The notes under the pieces are model-generated. The model ran no database searches. It was not told the DNA's origin and worked only from the letters and a program-made list of their open reading frames with translations. From an uncultured Bacteroidales bacterium (GTDB lineage: Bacteria; Bacteroidota; Bacteroidia; Bacteroidales; FEN-979), in the NCBI GenBank assembly GCA_903885595.1, contig CAISJJ010000149.1, positions 1-34,948 of the forward strand: 34,948 bases of DNA, read 5' to 3'. This document shows, piece by piece, positions 16,901 to 23,952 of this stretch (within the stretch, counting starts at the first letter, position 1; each line of letters starts with the position of its first letter). The position numbers and the translations under genes were made by a program.

Positions 16901-17220
16901 ACGACGACTTCATCAAGTTCCTGGGCAACAGGATTCATAAATACATTGATCGTAGGCTCCTTACCAATCCTCACCGTTTCCGTTTGATATCCGACAAAAG
17001 AAAAGATCAGGCTGGTGGCAGAATCGGGCACTGTAATATTGAAAAAACCATCAGGGCCTGTCGTGGTTCCTTTGCTGGTTCCTTCCACTTTGATGGTTAC
17101 ACCCGGGAGAGTGGAGCCATCGTCACTGGCAGTGACGGTTCCCGAGATCTTACGCTCCTGGGCCATTAAATTCCCGAAGGTAATACACAAAAAAAGAAGC
17201 ACAGCGTAACAGTGTTTCAT
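13999..17220 (-). CDS. SusC/RagA-family TonB-dependent outer-membrane transporter
   Basis: 1073 aa, normal for SusC. Signal peptide 1-20 (LMAQ); carboxypeptidase-regulatory-like domain about 24-100 (ISGTVTASDDGSTLPGVTI, GFFNITVP); the SusC signature LDEVVVTALG at about 102-111 acts as the TonB-box region; plug domain about 115-248 with RGVRSF, IVVDGVPI, NPDDIESVSVLKGASASALY and SRAANGVILI. The remainder is a 22-strand-type barrel ending in SYGISLTINI. It imports a large ligand across the outer membrane using TonB energy, with the SusD lid encoded next. A promoter-like element lies upstream on the - strand at 17318-17325, so this is likely the first gene of the locus. The ligand is not readable from the sequence; the PNGase-like partner suggests a glycoprotein or its fragments. 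Confidence 0.95.
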   Translation of the reverse strand: MKHCYAVLLFLCITFGNLMAQERKISGTVTASDDGSTLPGVTIKVEGTSKGTTTGPDGFFNITVPDSATSLIFSFVGYQTETVRIGKEPTINVFMNPVAQELDEVVVTALGIRRSEKSIGYAIQEIKAKELEITRDASVINQLAGKVAGLTISSTNSSAGSSSRILLRGVRSFTSNNQALIVVDGVPIENTTFSNAEDTWGGKDNGNGITDINPDDIESVSVLKGASASALYGSRAANGVILINTKKGETRKKIGVSFTNNTSMDQAYILWDLQNTYGAGRNGQFSPPFKIENGIPVYDVQSSSAFGSWGPKMEGQEITDWDGRKRQYLPQPDNYKDYFQTGWTVNNSLGVDWGTKNFSVRASIADLRIREIIPGSSFSRTNIGLNLYAQILKKFEIQAYLAYVRQKADNRYGLSDSHDNVSRNYIMMPRNITNESLENYTMNSAGAEQTWYMNWAWQTNPYYTPANLLNGDTKNRYFGNASLSYKPVDGLSLMIRTAPDYSTIDNFSYTNTGSLANSLGGYNEGITKQFLINTDFLIAYENQIVKDLTYNVNLGGNAMIQRFDFESGNTVGGILEPFWFSLENSKDVPFRRTNYVEKAVNSLYAFAELDFRHMLFLEVTGRNDWSSTLPKGNNSYFYPSVSVGFVFSDLLKLSKQAEKIFSYGKIRASYAEVGNDAAPYQLQVTYFIDSLSNPYGTYSYITNTIPPLDLKPEKTRSVELGTNLRFFMNRLSLDFTWYQTNTVNQIVPVDVSTASGSSKALINAGQIRNSGVELTVNANPVNGKNFKWNFMLNYARNRSMVVELAPGVDNLQILEHWRLSIEARPGNPYGDIVGYAIQRDATGNKLLDAHGMYIKDTIPRVLGNINPDYTLSMLNNVAYKNLSLSFLIDARIGGELFAGTNMYGYGYSGTFAETLEGREEWYSSEAARQAAGKTPDEWNATGGYLASGVYAPGTMINGQDMSGKPNTTFVNPEKYWDQFSSWTNEIHEPFVYDASFVKLRELTLTYNLPQKWIGKTGMKRASVSLYGKNLWVIWKAVPNIDPESFYTNGNGQGYELYSYPNKRSYGISLTINI

Positions 17221-17317
17221 CCTTTATCGGCTAATTAGATAATGAATTGGCTAAAAAACCACCGCACGATCTGCGTTCAATCAGCTCAACGGGGAGAAAA
17301 ACAAAAACAGAAAAGAT

Positions 17318-17325
17318 CAAAGATA
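17318..17325 (-). promoter_or_regulatory. Putative promoter -7 element for the SusCD locus
   Basis: The - strand reads TATCTTTG, an exact TAnnTTTG match, 98 nt upstream of the SusC start. No -33 element is obvious. It lies in the 137-bp gap between SusC and the metallophosphoesterase gene. Confidence 0.45.
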
Positions 17326-17357
17326 ATTTAAAATAATCCAGAATCGTAAATAAATGT

Positions 17358-18329
17358 TTAGGTTTTGTGAACTGATTCTTCTGCGAACAGCGACAGGATT
17401 GTAATTTCGGCCGGACAATTGAACCTGACCGGAATTCCGCTTACGCCTGCTCCTTTGGAGGTATACCCGGTCATTGTACCTACTTTCCACTTGCCGTGAT
17501 TGAACTGCTTGCCTTCGAACTGATGACTGATCAGGGGTGAACCCTCTTTTAAACAAATCTGCCCTCCATGCGTATGTCCGCAGAGGTACAGATCATATTT
17601 ATTCTCCGAAGCTACCCTGGCCAGTTCCGATGTATGAACTATCGCTATTTTAAAAGCGTATCCCCTGGTCTCAAGGCACAGCAAGGCAGGTTCTGTAAAA
17701 AAGTTGAATGTATCATCCGTCCCGGTAACCAATATCTTTTGCCCCTCTTTAACGATCTCAACAGATTCGTTGATCAGCAATTCCATGCCCGATTCCTGCT
17801 CATAGCGGGCCATGAGATAGGTGTCGTGATTCCCCAGAACAGCAAAAGTTCCGTATGGCGCCTGGATGTATTTCGAGAGGATTTTTACCGGTTTCAGGAT
17901 CTGGCTGAAGCTTCCTGAGATATCACGCCGGTAATCGCCGGTAAGCAAACACATGTCAAACTTCAGCCCCTTTATTTTATCAGTAACGATGGATACAAAC
18001 CCCGGCATACTGTCGATATGAAGATCTGTCAGATGAAGGATCCTGAATCCATTGAAAGAAGTCGGAAGGTTTGCAAATGTCAGGGACAATTCGTTCACCT
18101 GGATCGTCTTTGCATTGCCATAACCCCTGGCATAATACCCGGTTATTTTCAGAAGTATTGCGAAGACCTTCAGCAACCGTATGAAAAGATCCCAGTGACT
18201 TTTGCTCTTCTTGCCGCTCCTTTTATGGGTAAAACCTACATTTTCCAGTACCGACCGGGTAGCTGCCCATATAATCCGCTTGTCTTTCCGTAACGCAGGA
18301 GAATCCAGAAAGTGATACATAGCATCCAA
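17358..18329 (-). CDS. Calcineurin-like metallophosphoesterase (YkuE-like)
   Basis: 323 aa. All five family motifs are present: DLHID (102-106), TGDYRRD (130-136), LGNHDTY (165-171), IVHTSE (230-235) and GHTHGGQ (251-257), so the two-metal site looks complete. A hydrophobic stretch LFIRLLKVFAILLKITGYY (48-66) precedes the catalytic domain and may anchor it to the inner membrane. YkuE-type enzymes act on phospholipids or UDP-activated sugar lipids, but the substrate here is not determined. The gene is on the same strand as the SusCD locus but 137 bp before it with a promoter between, so it is probably a separate unit. It is divergent from the outer-membrane barrel gene at 18565. Confidence 0.88.
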   Translation of the reverse strand: MDAMYHFLDSPALRKDKRIIWAATRSVLENVGFTHKRSGKKSKSHWDLFIRLLKVFAILLKITGYYARGYGNAKTIQVNELSLTFANLPTSFNGFRILHLTDLHIDSMPGFVSIVTDKIKGLKFDMCLLTGDYRRDISGSFSQILKPVKILSKYIQAPYGTFAVLGNHDTYLMARYEQESGMELLINESVEIVKEGQKILVTGTDDTFNFFTEPALLCLETRGYAFKIAIVHTSELARVASENKYDLYLCGHTHGGQICLKEGSPLISHQFEGKQFNHGKWKVGTMTGYTSKGAGVSGIPVRFNCPAEITILSLFAEESVHKT

Positions 18330-18535
18330 ATAATATTACTAAGATACAACATTTCCTGCAAATATCTGACACCGGACAGATATCAACATATTTCCTGTGA
18401 AAAAATCAGCGGGAGACCATCCGGGTTTACTAAAAAGATGTTTATATTAGCATGCATCTTTCTGAACAGTTCCATATTGGATTCTGATTATGGGAAAGTA
18501 TAACATGTTTCAACTGCAGATATATTGATTTCATT

Positions 18536-18543
18536 TATTTTTG
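18536..18543 (+). promoter_or_regulatory. Putative promoter -7 element
   Basis: TATTTTTG fits TAnnTTTG, 21 nt before the ATG at 18565. The rest of the 235-bp divergent region (18330-18564) is AT-rich, with nothing further that I can support. Confidence 0.4.
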
Positions 18544-18564
18544 TTCAACTAAAATCAAATTATT

Positions 18565-19179
18565 ATGAAAAAAACAATCCTACTTTTTCTCTTTATTTTC
18601 CTGGTTAGCGGGTTATCCTACGGTCAGTTTGCCTTGGGATTGAAACTGGGATATAACGGCAGCAGTCTTACCACAAATCTCGATTCGATTAAAAACCAGT
18701 TCAACAGCGGTTTTCATGTTGGCGCCTGGGCCCACTTCGGGAAAAGATTTTATGTTGCTCCAGAGGTGCTTTATTGCATGAGTGGAGGTGTGTTCTCTTA
18801 TGATGGATCTGTTTCATCGCCCAAATACTGGTCGGAGAAAATTACCATTGGAAGCCTGGATATTCCTTTGATGCTGGGATTCAAAATCATCCATTCCGAC
18901 GTTATTACCTGGCGTATTGAAGTAGGGCCGGAAGTTTCTTTTGCCTTGAGCAAAAAAATCAGTGACGATCTTAATCCAAAAATACAACCCAGCGATTTAA
19001 ACACTGCCAACTGGTATGTTCTGGGCGGGACCGGAATTGACTTTTTATTTCTTGCTTTTGATATCCGGTATAAATATGGTCTGAGCCAGCTCATCAGCGA
19101 TGCCAGTAATCAATCTTTCAACACGAAAAATAATGTTTTCCTGGTTTCCCTCGGATTTAAGATCTTCGGAAAGAAATAA
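18565..19179 (+). CDS. Small outer-membrane beta-barrel protein (porin-like, PF13568-type)
   Basis: 204 aa. Signal peptide 1-21 (GLSYGQF). The mature protein alternates hydrophobic and polar residues in beta-strand pattern, starting FALGLKLGYNGSSLTTNLDS and FNSGFHVGAWAHFGKRFYVAPEVLY, which is the usual start of the Bacteroidota outer-membrane beta-barrel family. It ends NVFLVSLGFKIFGKK, a final strand with an aromatic residue near the C-terminus. Its length predicts an eight-strand barrel. Function is unknown; such proteins are often structural or adhesin-like. A terminator-like hairpin follows, and L,D-transpeptidases come next, which would suit an envelope-attachment role, though this is inference. 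Confidence 0.82.
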   Translation: MKKTILLFLFIFLVSGLSYGQFALGLKLGYNGSSLTTNLDSIKNQFNSGFHVGAWAHFGKRFYVAPEVLYCMSGGVFSYDGSVSSPKYWSEKITIGSLDIPLMLGFKIIHSDVITWRIEVGPEVSFALSKKISDDLNPKIQPSDLNTANWYVLGGTGIDFLFLAFDIRYKYGLSQLISDASNQSFNTKNNVFLVSLGFKIFGKK

Positions 19180-19189
19180 TTTTGTTCTA

Positions 19190-19240
19190 AATCCCCCGGG
19201 CATCAACGGCCACTCCAGGCTGTTGCCCGGGATTTTTTTT
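19190..19240 (+). terminator. Rho-independent terminator-like hairpin, immediately before the next start codon
   Basis: The left arm AATCCCCCGGGCATCAAC pairs with the right arm GTTGCCCGGGATT with small bulges, followed by eight T residues (19233-19240). The next ATG is at 19246, so the hairpin sits in the leader of the L,D-transpeptidase gene. It could terminate the barrel gene's transcript or act as an attenuator. Confidence 0.6.
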
Positions 19241-19245
19241 ATTTT

Positions 19246-20847
19246 ATGCGAAAAATAAAGTTTTATTTAATCTCCGCTACAATTATTCTTTCAATTGCTG
19301 GCGGTTCCTGTAAATTTGGCAAGGACAGGCGTTCAGAAAAGTTAGCTGATGCGCATCTTCGCGGCGCCGTTAACCACCGGAGCAACCTTCCGTTCGATAG
19401 CAACCTCGTATTTTCATTTTACCGGTCGTATCCGGAACTGGACAAGTATCAAAAGGATGTGGTTGATGTATACCGTCAGCACAAGTTCACACAAATCTGG
19501 TATGATGAACGTGGTATTGTTGAATTTGGCCCAACACTCTTCAGCAAAGTTAAAGAACTTGATGTCGAGGGAGTATCTTCAAAGTTTCCTTATCAGGAAA
19601 AAATCGACGGTGTTTTTGAGAATGACAAGGAGAATACCCTATCACGGGAAGAGACCGAACTGATGCTTACCAACCTTTATCTTTTTTACGCAGAAAAAGT
19701 ATATAAGGGACTTGCCGATACCACTACCATCGCAATGGGTTGGCTGCTCCCACGCAAACAGGTCGCATATAAGGTTCTCCTTGACTCGTTGATAGCAGAC
19801 GATCAGTTGATAAACCGCGACGACAGCTTGTTGATCGGACAGTACTATAAGTTGCGGGATGTTTTGTTGCGATACCGTGAAATTGAAAAAACGGGAGGCT
19901 GGAATACCATTGACATCAATCCCAAACTGAAAGCATACAAACCGGGCGATACGGCCGCGGCCATCGTCCAGATCAGGGAACATTTGTTCAGGGAAGGCGA
20001 CCTTAAACAGAATAGCAAAAGCAACCTGTATGACCCCGAACTGGTGGAGGCCGTGAAAAAATATCAATGGCGCATCGGAAAAAATATTACAGAAAAAATA
20101 TTACCCGAACATATCCGGGAGATGAATGTACCCGTTGGTGAACGTATTCAGAAGATCATTGTGAACATGGAAAGGTGCCGATGGATCTCTCCCGAATTTG
20201 CAAGGGCAAAGGAGTATATCGTGGTCAACATTCCTTCCTTTAAATTAACCTTGGTCCGGAACGGAAAAATGGAGCTGGAATCGCCTGTGATAGTTGGAAA
20301 GAATGTGACCAAAACGGTTATCTTCAGCGGGATGCTGAGCTACATTGTATTCAGCCCCTATTGGAACCTGCCACAAAGCATCATCAACAAAGAGGTGAAA
20401 CCAGGAATGGCTAAGGATAAAAATTACCTGGAAAAACACAATATGGAATGGAACAATGGCCAGGTACGTCAGAAACCAGGGAAGAATAATTCATTGGGAT
20501 TGGTGAAGTTCATTTTCCCGAATTCTAACGACATCTATATGCACGACACCCCTGCCAAAAGCCTCTTTGCACAGGAAAGAAGGGACTTCAGCCATGGATG
20601 CATCCGCGTTGGCAAACCCAGGGAACTGGCCCTGACCATTATGAAAGATGACCCGGACTGGAACGCGCAAAAGATAGATGCGGCCATGCACGCCGGAAAA
20701 GAAAATACCTGTGTTCTGAAGAATAAAATACCGGTATATATTGGTTATTTTACAGCCTGGGTTGATATGAAGGGAGAGATTAGTTTTTTTGACGATATTT
20801 ATCAAAGAGACGGAGGGCTTGCAAGGCTGCTTATCGATGAAAAATAA
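19246..20847 (+). CDS. L,D-transpeptidase, YcbB-like, lipoprotein
   Basis: 533 aa. The signal ends in SIAGGSC with the lipidated Cys at 22. The N-terminal scaffold domain (about 50-220) has QIWYDERG as in YcbB (LdtD). A peptidoglycan-binding-1-like helical region lies at about 235-300 (AAAIVQIREHLFREGDL). The YkuD catalytic domain (about 323-490) has YIVVNIPSFKLTLVRNG, MHDTPAKSLF (432-441) and the active-site signature FSHGCIRVG (448-456), with catalytic Cys 452 and His 450. Such enzymes make 3-3 crosslinks in peptidoglycan from tetrapeptide donors, in the periplasm. The next gene encodes a second, unrelated type of transpeptidase. The start is chosen because of the lipobox. Confidence 0.92.
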   Translation: MRKIKFYLISATIILSIAGGSCKFGKDRRSEKLADAHLRGAVNHRSNLPFDSNLVFSFYRSYPELDKYQKDVVDVYRQHKFTQIWYDERGIVEFGPTLFSKVKELDVEGVSSKFPYQEKIDGVFENDKENTLSREETELMLTNLYLFYAEKVYKGLADTTTIAMGWLLPRKQVAYKVLLDSLIADDQLINRDDSLLIGQYYKLRDVLLRYREIEKTGGWNTIDINPKLKAYKPGDTAAAIVQIREHLFREGDLKQNSKSNLYDPELVEAVKKYQWRIGKNITEKILPEHIREMNVPVGERIQKIIVNMERCRWISPEFARAKEYIVVNIPSFKLTLVRNGKMELESPVIVGKNVTKTVIFSGMLSYIVFSPYWNLPQSIINKEVKPGMAKDKNYLEKHNMEWNNGQVRQKPGKNNSLGLVKFIFPNSNDIYMHDTPAKSLFAQERRDFSHGCIRVGKPRELALTIMKDDPDWNAQKIDAAMHAGKENTCVLKNKIPVYIGYFTAWVDMKGEISFFDDIYQRDGGLARLLIDEK

Positions 20848-20878
20848 CGGTATCGCTGCTGTTTTCTTATCATATCAA

Positions 20879-20886
20879 TACATTTG
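20879..20886 (+). promoter_or_regulatory. Putative promoter -7 element, first candidate
   Basis: TACATTTG fits TAnnTTTG and lies 91 nt before the ATG at 20970 (51 nt before an in-frame ATG at 20937). Confidence 0.35.
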
Positions 20887-20957
20887 TAAAACCGACCCCG
20901 GTAGCCGTTGGATCCCAGATCGCTGACGGTCACGCTATGGGAGCTGCAATATTTACC

Positions 20958-20965
20958 TATCTTTG
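20958..20965 (+). promoter_or_regulatory. Putative promoter -7 element, second candidate
   Basis: TATCTTTG fits TAnnTTTG and ends 5 nt before the ATG at 20970. If used, transcription would start at about the start codon, giving a leaderless mRNA and excluding the ATG at 20937. Confidence 0.35.
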
Positions 20966-20969
20966 CACT

Positions 20970-21647
20970 ATGCTGCAACTTTTATTGTATATCCTGCTTC
21001 TTGTTCCGGTAATGAATAAGGCAGATTCCGATAATCCGGGTCCGGCAATGGATGAACAGCTGTCACTGTACACTGCTTTAAATTTATCAGAAAAAGGTCT
21101 CACCAGTGATGTATTCCAGCTTGCCATGAAAGGATACAGGAAACTGGAGACTGATGGGAAACTCCCGCATGCCGACATCCTGACCATCGTCGATTTTTCA
21201 CAGTCAAGCAAAAAGAAAAGACTGTATGTGATCGACCTGGTTAAAAAAGTGCTCTTATTCAACACCTACGTTGCTCACGGAAGGAACACCGGCGATGAAT
21301 ATGCAAAGCACTTCTCCAATGTATCGGGCTCTTATCAGAGCAGCCTGGGCTTTTATCTTACCCGGGAAGAGATCGTGGGGTCGGGAGTTGGTTTGTCGCT
21401 TATCCTCGACGGGTTAGAGAAGGGATTCAATGACAATGCGCTGAAGCGCGAAATCATCATGCATGGGGCTGAATATGCCACTGAGAATTTCATCAGGAAG
21501 ACCGGGCGGCTTGGCAGAAGCTTTGGTTGCCCATCATTGCCTCCCGATCTGATCAAACCGGTTGTTGAAACCATCAAGGAGGGTACCTGTTTTTTTATTT
21601 ATCAGCAGAACCAACATTATATCAGACACTCCAGGCTGCTTAATTAA
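20970..21647 (+). CDS. Murein L,D-transpeptidase catalytic-domain protein (YkuD_2 family)
   Basis: 225 aa from ATG at 20970; an in-frame ATG at 20937 would add 11 residues. The later start is preferred because it begins directly with a compact signal sequence (MLQLLLYILLLVPV). The catalytic part (about 70-215) has the family landmarks LYVIDLVKKVLLFNTYVAHG, IIMHGAEYA with His 165, and GRSFGCPSLP with Cys 187, the active-site pair. This family is distinct from the SHGCIR type encoded just upstream and is common in Bacteroidota; it is presumed to act on peptidoglycan in the periplasm. The sensor-kinase gene follows after 5 bp, so these genes may be co-transcribed. Confidence 0.87.
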   Translation: MLQLLLYILLLVPVMNKADSDNPGPAMDEQLSLYTALNLSEKGLTSDVFQLAMKGYRKLETDGKLPHADILTIVDFSQSSKKKRLYVIDLVKKVLLFNTYVAHGRNTGDEYAKHFSNVSGSYQSSLGFYLTREEIVGSGVGLSLILDGLEKGFNDNALKREIIMHGAEYATENFIRKTGRLGRSFGCPSLPPDLIKPVVETIKEGTCFFIYQQNQHYIRHSRLLN

Positions 21648-21652
21648 TCTCC

Positions 21653-22732
21653 TTGGAACTTTTTAATACAAGAAAATATCCGCTGACCATGCAATACCTG
21701 ATAAGTGTTGCATTGGTTTTCGTTGTTGCCGCAGCATGTTTTTATACCGCAGGTTTTATCGGGTACAGAGTTATCGCATTATTATTGCTGATGACGGTTT
21801 CTCTTGTTGCGATGCTGTTTGAAATTTTACCGGTAATTGTCGCAGCTGTTCTGAGTGCAATCATCTGGAACTTCTTCTTTATCCCGCCATTATTCACTTT
21901 TCATATCGATAATGCCGAAGATGTGTTAATGTTTTTGCTCTACTTTATTATTGCCCTGGTAAATGCCGTTCTTACTTTCAAAATCAGGGCCGCAGAGAAT
22001 AAAGCAAGAGATAAGGAAGAAAAAGAAAATGCCATCAGGCTTTATAACACCTTACTCAATTCGCTTTCGCATGAATTACGAACTCCTGTTTCAACCATCC
22101 TTGGGGCGGTTGACACTCTGAAAGAAAACAAAGAAACTTTAACCTCCGGGAACCAGGCTGAACTGTTGAACGTGATTGATAATGCAAGTATAAGGCTGAA
22201 CCGGCAGGTTGAGAATCTTTTAAGCATGAGCCGTTTGGAAAGCGGCATGCTGAAATTAAAAATCGACTGGTGCGATATCAATGATCTGATTCATTCGGTT
22301 ATTCAAAAAATATCGCCCGACAGCAAACACAAAATCGAATTTCATCCCTGCGACAACCTGCCTTTCTTCAGAGTGGATACGGGGCTGTTAGAGCAGGTCA
22401 TTCACAATCTCATTCACAATGCTATTCAATATACGCCCGATGGCACCACCATTATAATTGATGCCGGTCATCAATCCGATGTGCTCAGCATCACTGTTTC
22501 AGACAACGGCAATGGTTTCCCCGGGCATGAAATCATGCTGGCCTTTGACAAATTCTATCGGTTGCCAAATACGAAAATTGGCGGAAGTGGTTTAGGATTG
22601 TCTATTGTTAAAGGGTTTGTTGAAGCACATAAAGGAAAAGTGAAATTGGAAAACAACCTGAATGGTGGCGCAAAATTCACAATTGAAATTCCTGCAGAAA
22701 CATCATACATAAATAGTCTGAAAAATGAGTAA
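21653..22732 (+). CDS. KdpD-like sensor histidine kinase (DUF4118 membrane domain, no Kdp/Usp N-terminus)
   Basis: 359 aa from a TTG at 21653; the ATG at 21689 (347 aa) is the alternative. I keep the longer form because RKYPLTMQYLISV matches the start of related DUF4118 proteins. The N-terminus has four close membrane segments (about 16-105) with IIWNFFFIPPLFTFHI, the conserved element of the KdpD membrane domain. A coiled linker leads to HisKA with phosphoacceptor His 140 in LSHELRTPVSTILG, then HATPase with NLIHNAIQYTPDG, DNGNGFPG and GGSGLGLSIVKG. The cytosolic K+-sensing N-terminal part of classical KdpD is absent. It overlaps the regulator gene by 8 bp, so the two form a pair. No kdpFABC lies in the window, so the target is unknown. 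Confidence 0.88.
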   Translation: MELFNTRKYPLTMQYLISVALVFVVAAACFYTAGFIGYRVIALLLLMTVSLVAMLFEILPVIVAAVLSAIIWNFFFIPPLFTFHIDNAEDVLMFLLYFIIALVNAVLTFKIRAAENKARDKEEKENAIRLYNTLLNSLSHELRTPVSTILGAVDTLKENKETLTSGNQAELLNVIDNASIRLNRQVENLLSMSRLESGMLKLKIDWCDINDLIHSVIQKISPDSKHKIEFHPCDNLPFFRVDTGLLEQVIHNLIHNAIQYTPDGTTIIIDAGHQSDVLSITVSDNGNGFPGHEIMLAFDKFYRLPNTKIGGSGLGLSIVKGFVEAHKGKVKLENNLNGGAKFTIEIPAETSYINSLKNE

Positions 22733-23402
22733 AGCAGAGATATTGATTATTGATGATGAACCCCAATTAAGAAAATTGCTGGAAATTAATCTGGAAAGCA
22801 ACGGGTATAAGGTTTGGCAAGCCGAAACCGGGAAGGAAGGGGTCATCATGGCAGCAAATCATCCACCAGAATTAATTTTACTCGACCTCGGATTACCCGA
22901 TAAAAGCGGACATGAAGTTTTAAAGGAGTTGCGCACCTGGTTTAACAATGCGATCATTATTCTGTCGGTTCAAAACAGCGAAACTGATATCGTTTCGGCT
23001 TTAGACAATGGCGCAACCGACTATCTTACAAAACCGTTTCGTACTGCAGAATTATTGGCCCGCATCAGATCCGGAATTCGCAGAAACCAGGTTCTGAACA
23101 ACAGTTGCCTGATTGAGTGTGGTGATTTACGAATTGATTTATCATCACGAATTGTGAAGAAGAAGGACGAAATATTAAAACTTACCTCAACAGAGTTTAA
23201 TCTTCTTGCAATTTTTGCAAAAAACGAAAGCAGGGTATTAACGCACCAGTTCCTGTTGAAAGAAATATGGGGTGTAGGCAGCCAAAACGAAACCCAGTAT
23301 TTAAGAGTATTTGTTGGCACGCTGCGCAAAAAAATCGAGGATAATCCCGACCAACCCAAACACATTATCACCGAAAGCGGAGTTGGATACCGCTTCATGT
23401 AA
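22725..23402 (+). CDS. KdpE-like response regulator (OmpR/PhoB family)
   Basis: 225 aa. Receiver domain (1-115) with acidic residues D10/D11, phosphoacceptor D54 in ILLDLGLPD, S81 in the switch position and K103 in DYLTKPF. OmpR-type winged helix (about 130-225) with LTSTEFNLLAIFAKNE, HQFLLKEIWG, QYLRVFVGTLRKKIED and the final IITESGVGYRFM. The order and the overlap with the KdpD-like kinase gene make it the kinase's partner. It is a cytoplasmic transcription factor; classical KdpE controls K+ uptake, but the target operon is not here. It might control the upstream transpeptidase genes, which lie directly in front of the pair, although this is inference. Confidence 0.92.
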   Translation: MSKAEILIIDDEPQLRKLLEINLESNGYKVWQAETGKEGVIMAANHPPELILLDLGLPDKSGHEVLKELRTWFNNAIIILSVQNSETDIVSALDNGATDYLTKPFRTAELLARIRSGIRRNQVLNNSCLIECGDLRIDLSSRIVKKKDEILKLTSTEFNLLAIFAKNESRVLTHQFLLKEIWGVGSQNETQYLRVFVGTLRKKIEDNPDQPKHIITESGVGYRFM

Positions 23403-23558
23403 TTTATGTTTTCTTTATACAATCCCGCCACAATTTTATAATTTACCTATATCATTCAAATCATCTTTGCATATTCAGTTTGAAACAACAGGAACAGGTC
23501 GAATTTGAATTTCCAACTGGTGAGGACATCTTGCTTAATTCCCGTTTCAGTTGCATTT

Positions 23559-23566
23559 TATGTTTG
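23559..23566 (+). promoter_or_regulatory. Putative promoter -7 element
   Basis: TATGTTTG fits TAnnTTTG, 26 nt before the ATG at 23592. Confidence 0.4.
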
Positions 23567-23591
23567 CGTGTAAGATGATAACACATTAAAA

Positions 23592-23882
23592 ATGAAAACT
23601 AATGCTTCATGGTTGCTCCATGATAAATACTTCAGGCTCACAAACAAAAACATTGAAGTGTTGCTCAGAAACGGAAGACGTATCAGAGGCGTAATTGTCG
23701 GTTATTTTTTAAATGGCATTGACCAAAGCGAACCATCCATATGGAAATGGCATATCGTGCAGGAAAACGAAAGTCGTGGCTGGGGAATTGACGGGATGGG
23801 AAATATGAGGGGAGAAATAATCAAGCAACGATCCATTGCCGAAATACATTTCCAGGAAGATAACAGCATTATGAAATTTTGA
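23592..23882 (+). CDS. Small protein of unknown function, possibly with an SH3/Sm-like barrel
   Basis: 96 aa with no signal peptide, so probably cytoplasmic. The part NIEVLLRNGRRIRGVIVGYF (19-38) has the strand-turn-strand look of Sm-like or SH3-like small barrels that bind RNA or nucleotides, and the C-terminal IAEIHFQEDNSIMKF could close the barrel. This is a shape argument only; I do not recognise the family. It has its own promoter element at 23559 and is followed by a gene with a separate promoter, so it may be a single-gene unit. Confidence 0.6.
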   Translation: MKTNASWLLHDKYFRLTNKNIEVLLRNGRRIRGVIVGYFLNGIDQSEPSIWKWHIVQENESRGWGIDGMGNMRGEIIKQRSIAEIHFQEDNSIMKF

Positions 23883-23897
23883 AGTGTGGAAAAAGTG

Positions 23898-23905
23898 TAC
23901 TTTTG
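23898..23905 (+). promoter_or_regulatory. Putative promoter with -33 and -7 elements
   Basis: TACTTTTG fits TAnnTTTG, and TTTG at 23878-23881 lies 16 nt upstream as a possible -33 element. It starts transcription before the ATG at 23953, which supports that start over an in-frame upstream one at 23884. Confidence 0.5.
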
Positions 23906-23952
23906 TTTATTCAACATGGTCACTTTGTAACCCGTTCAATCTATATTTTATA

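Noticed and set aside
20937..20969. Upstream in-frame ATG for the second L,D-transpeptidase
   Set aside because: It places a short polar segment before the signal sequence and overlaps a promoter-like element; kept as an alternative only.
21653..23402. Classical Kdp potassium system
   Set aside because: No kdpFABC genes and no cytosolic KdpD N-terminal domain; only the sensor core and regulator resemble KdpDE.
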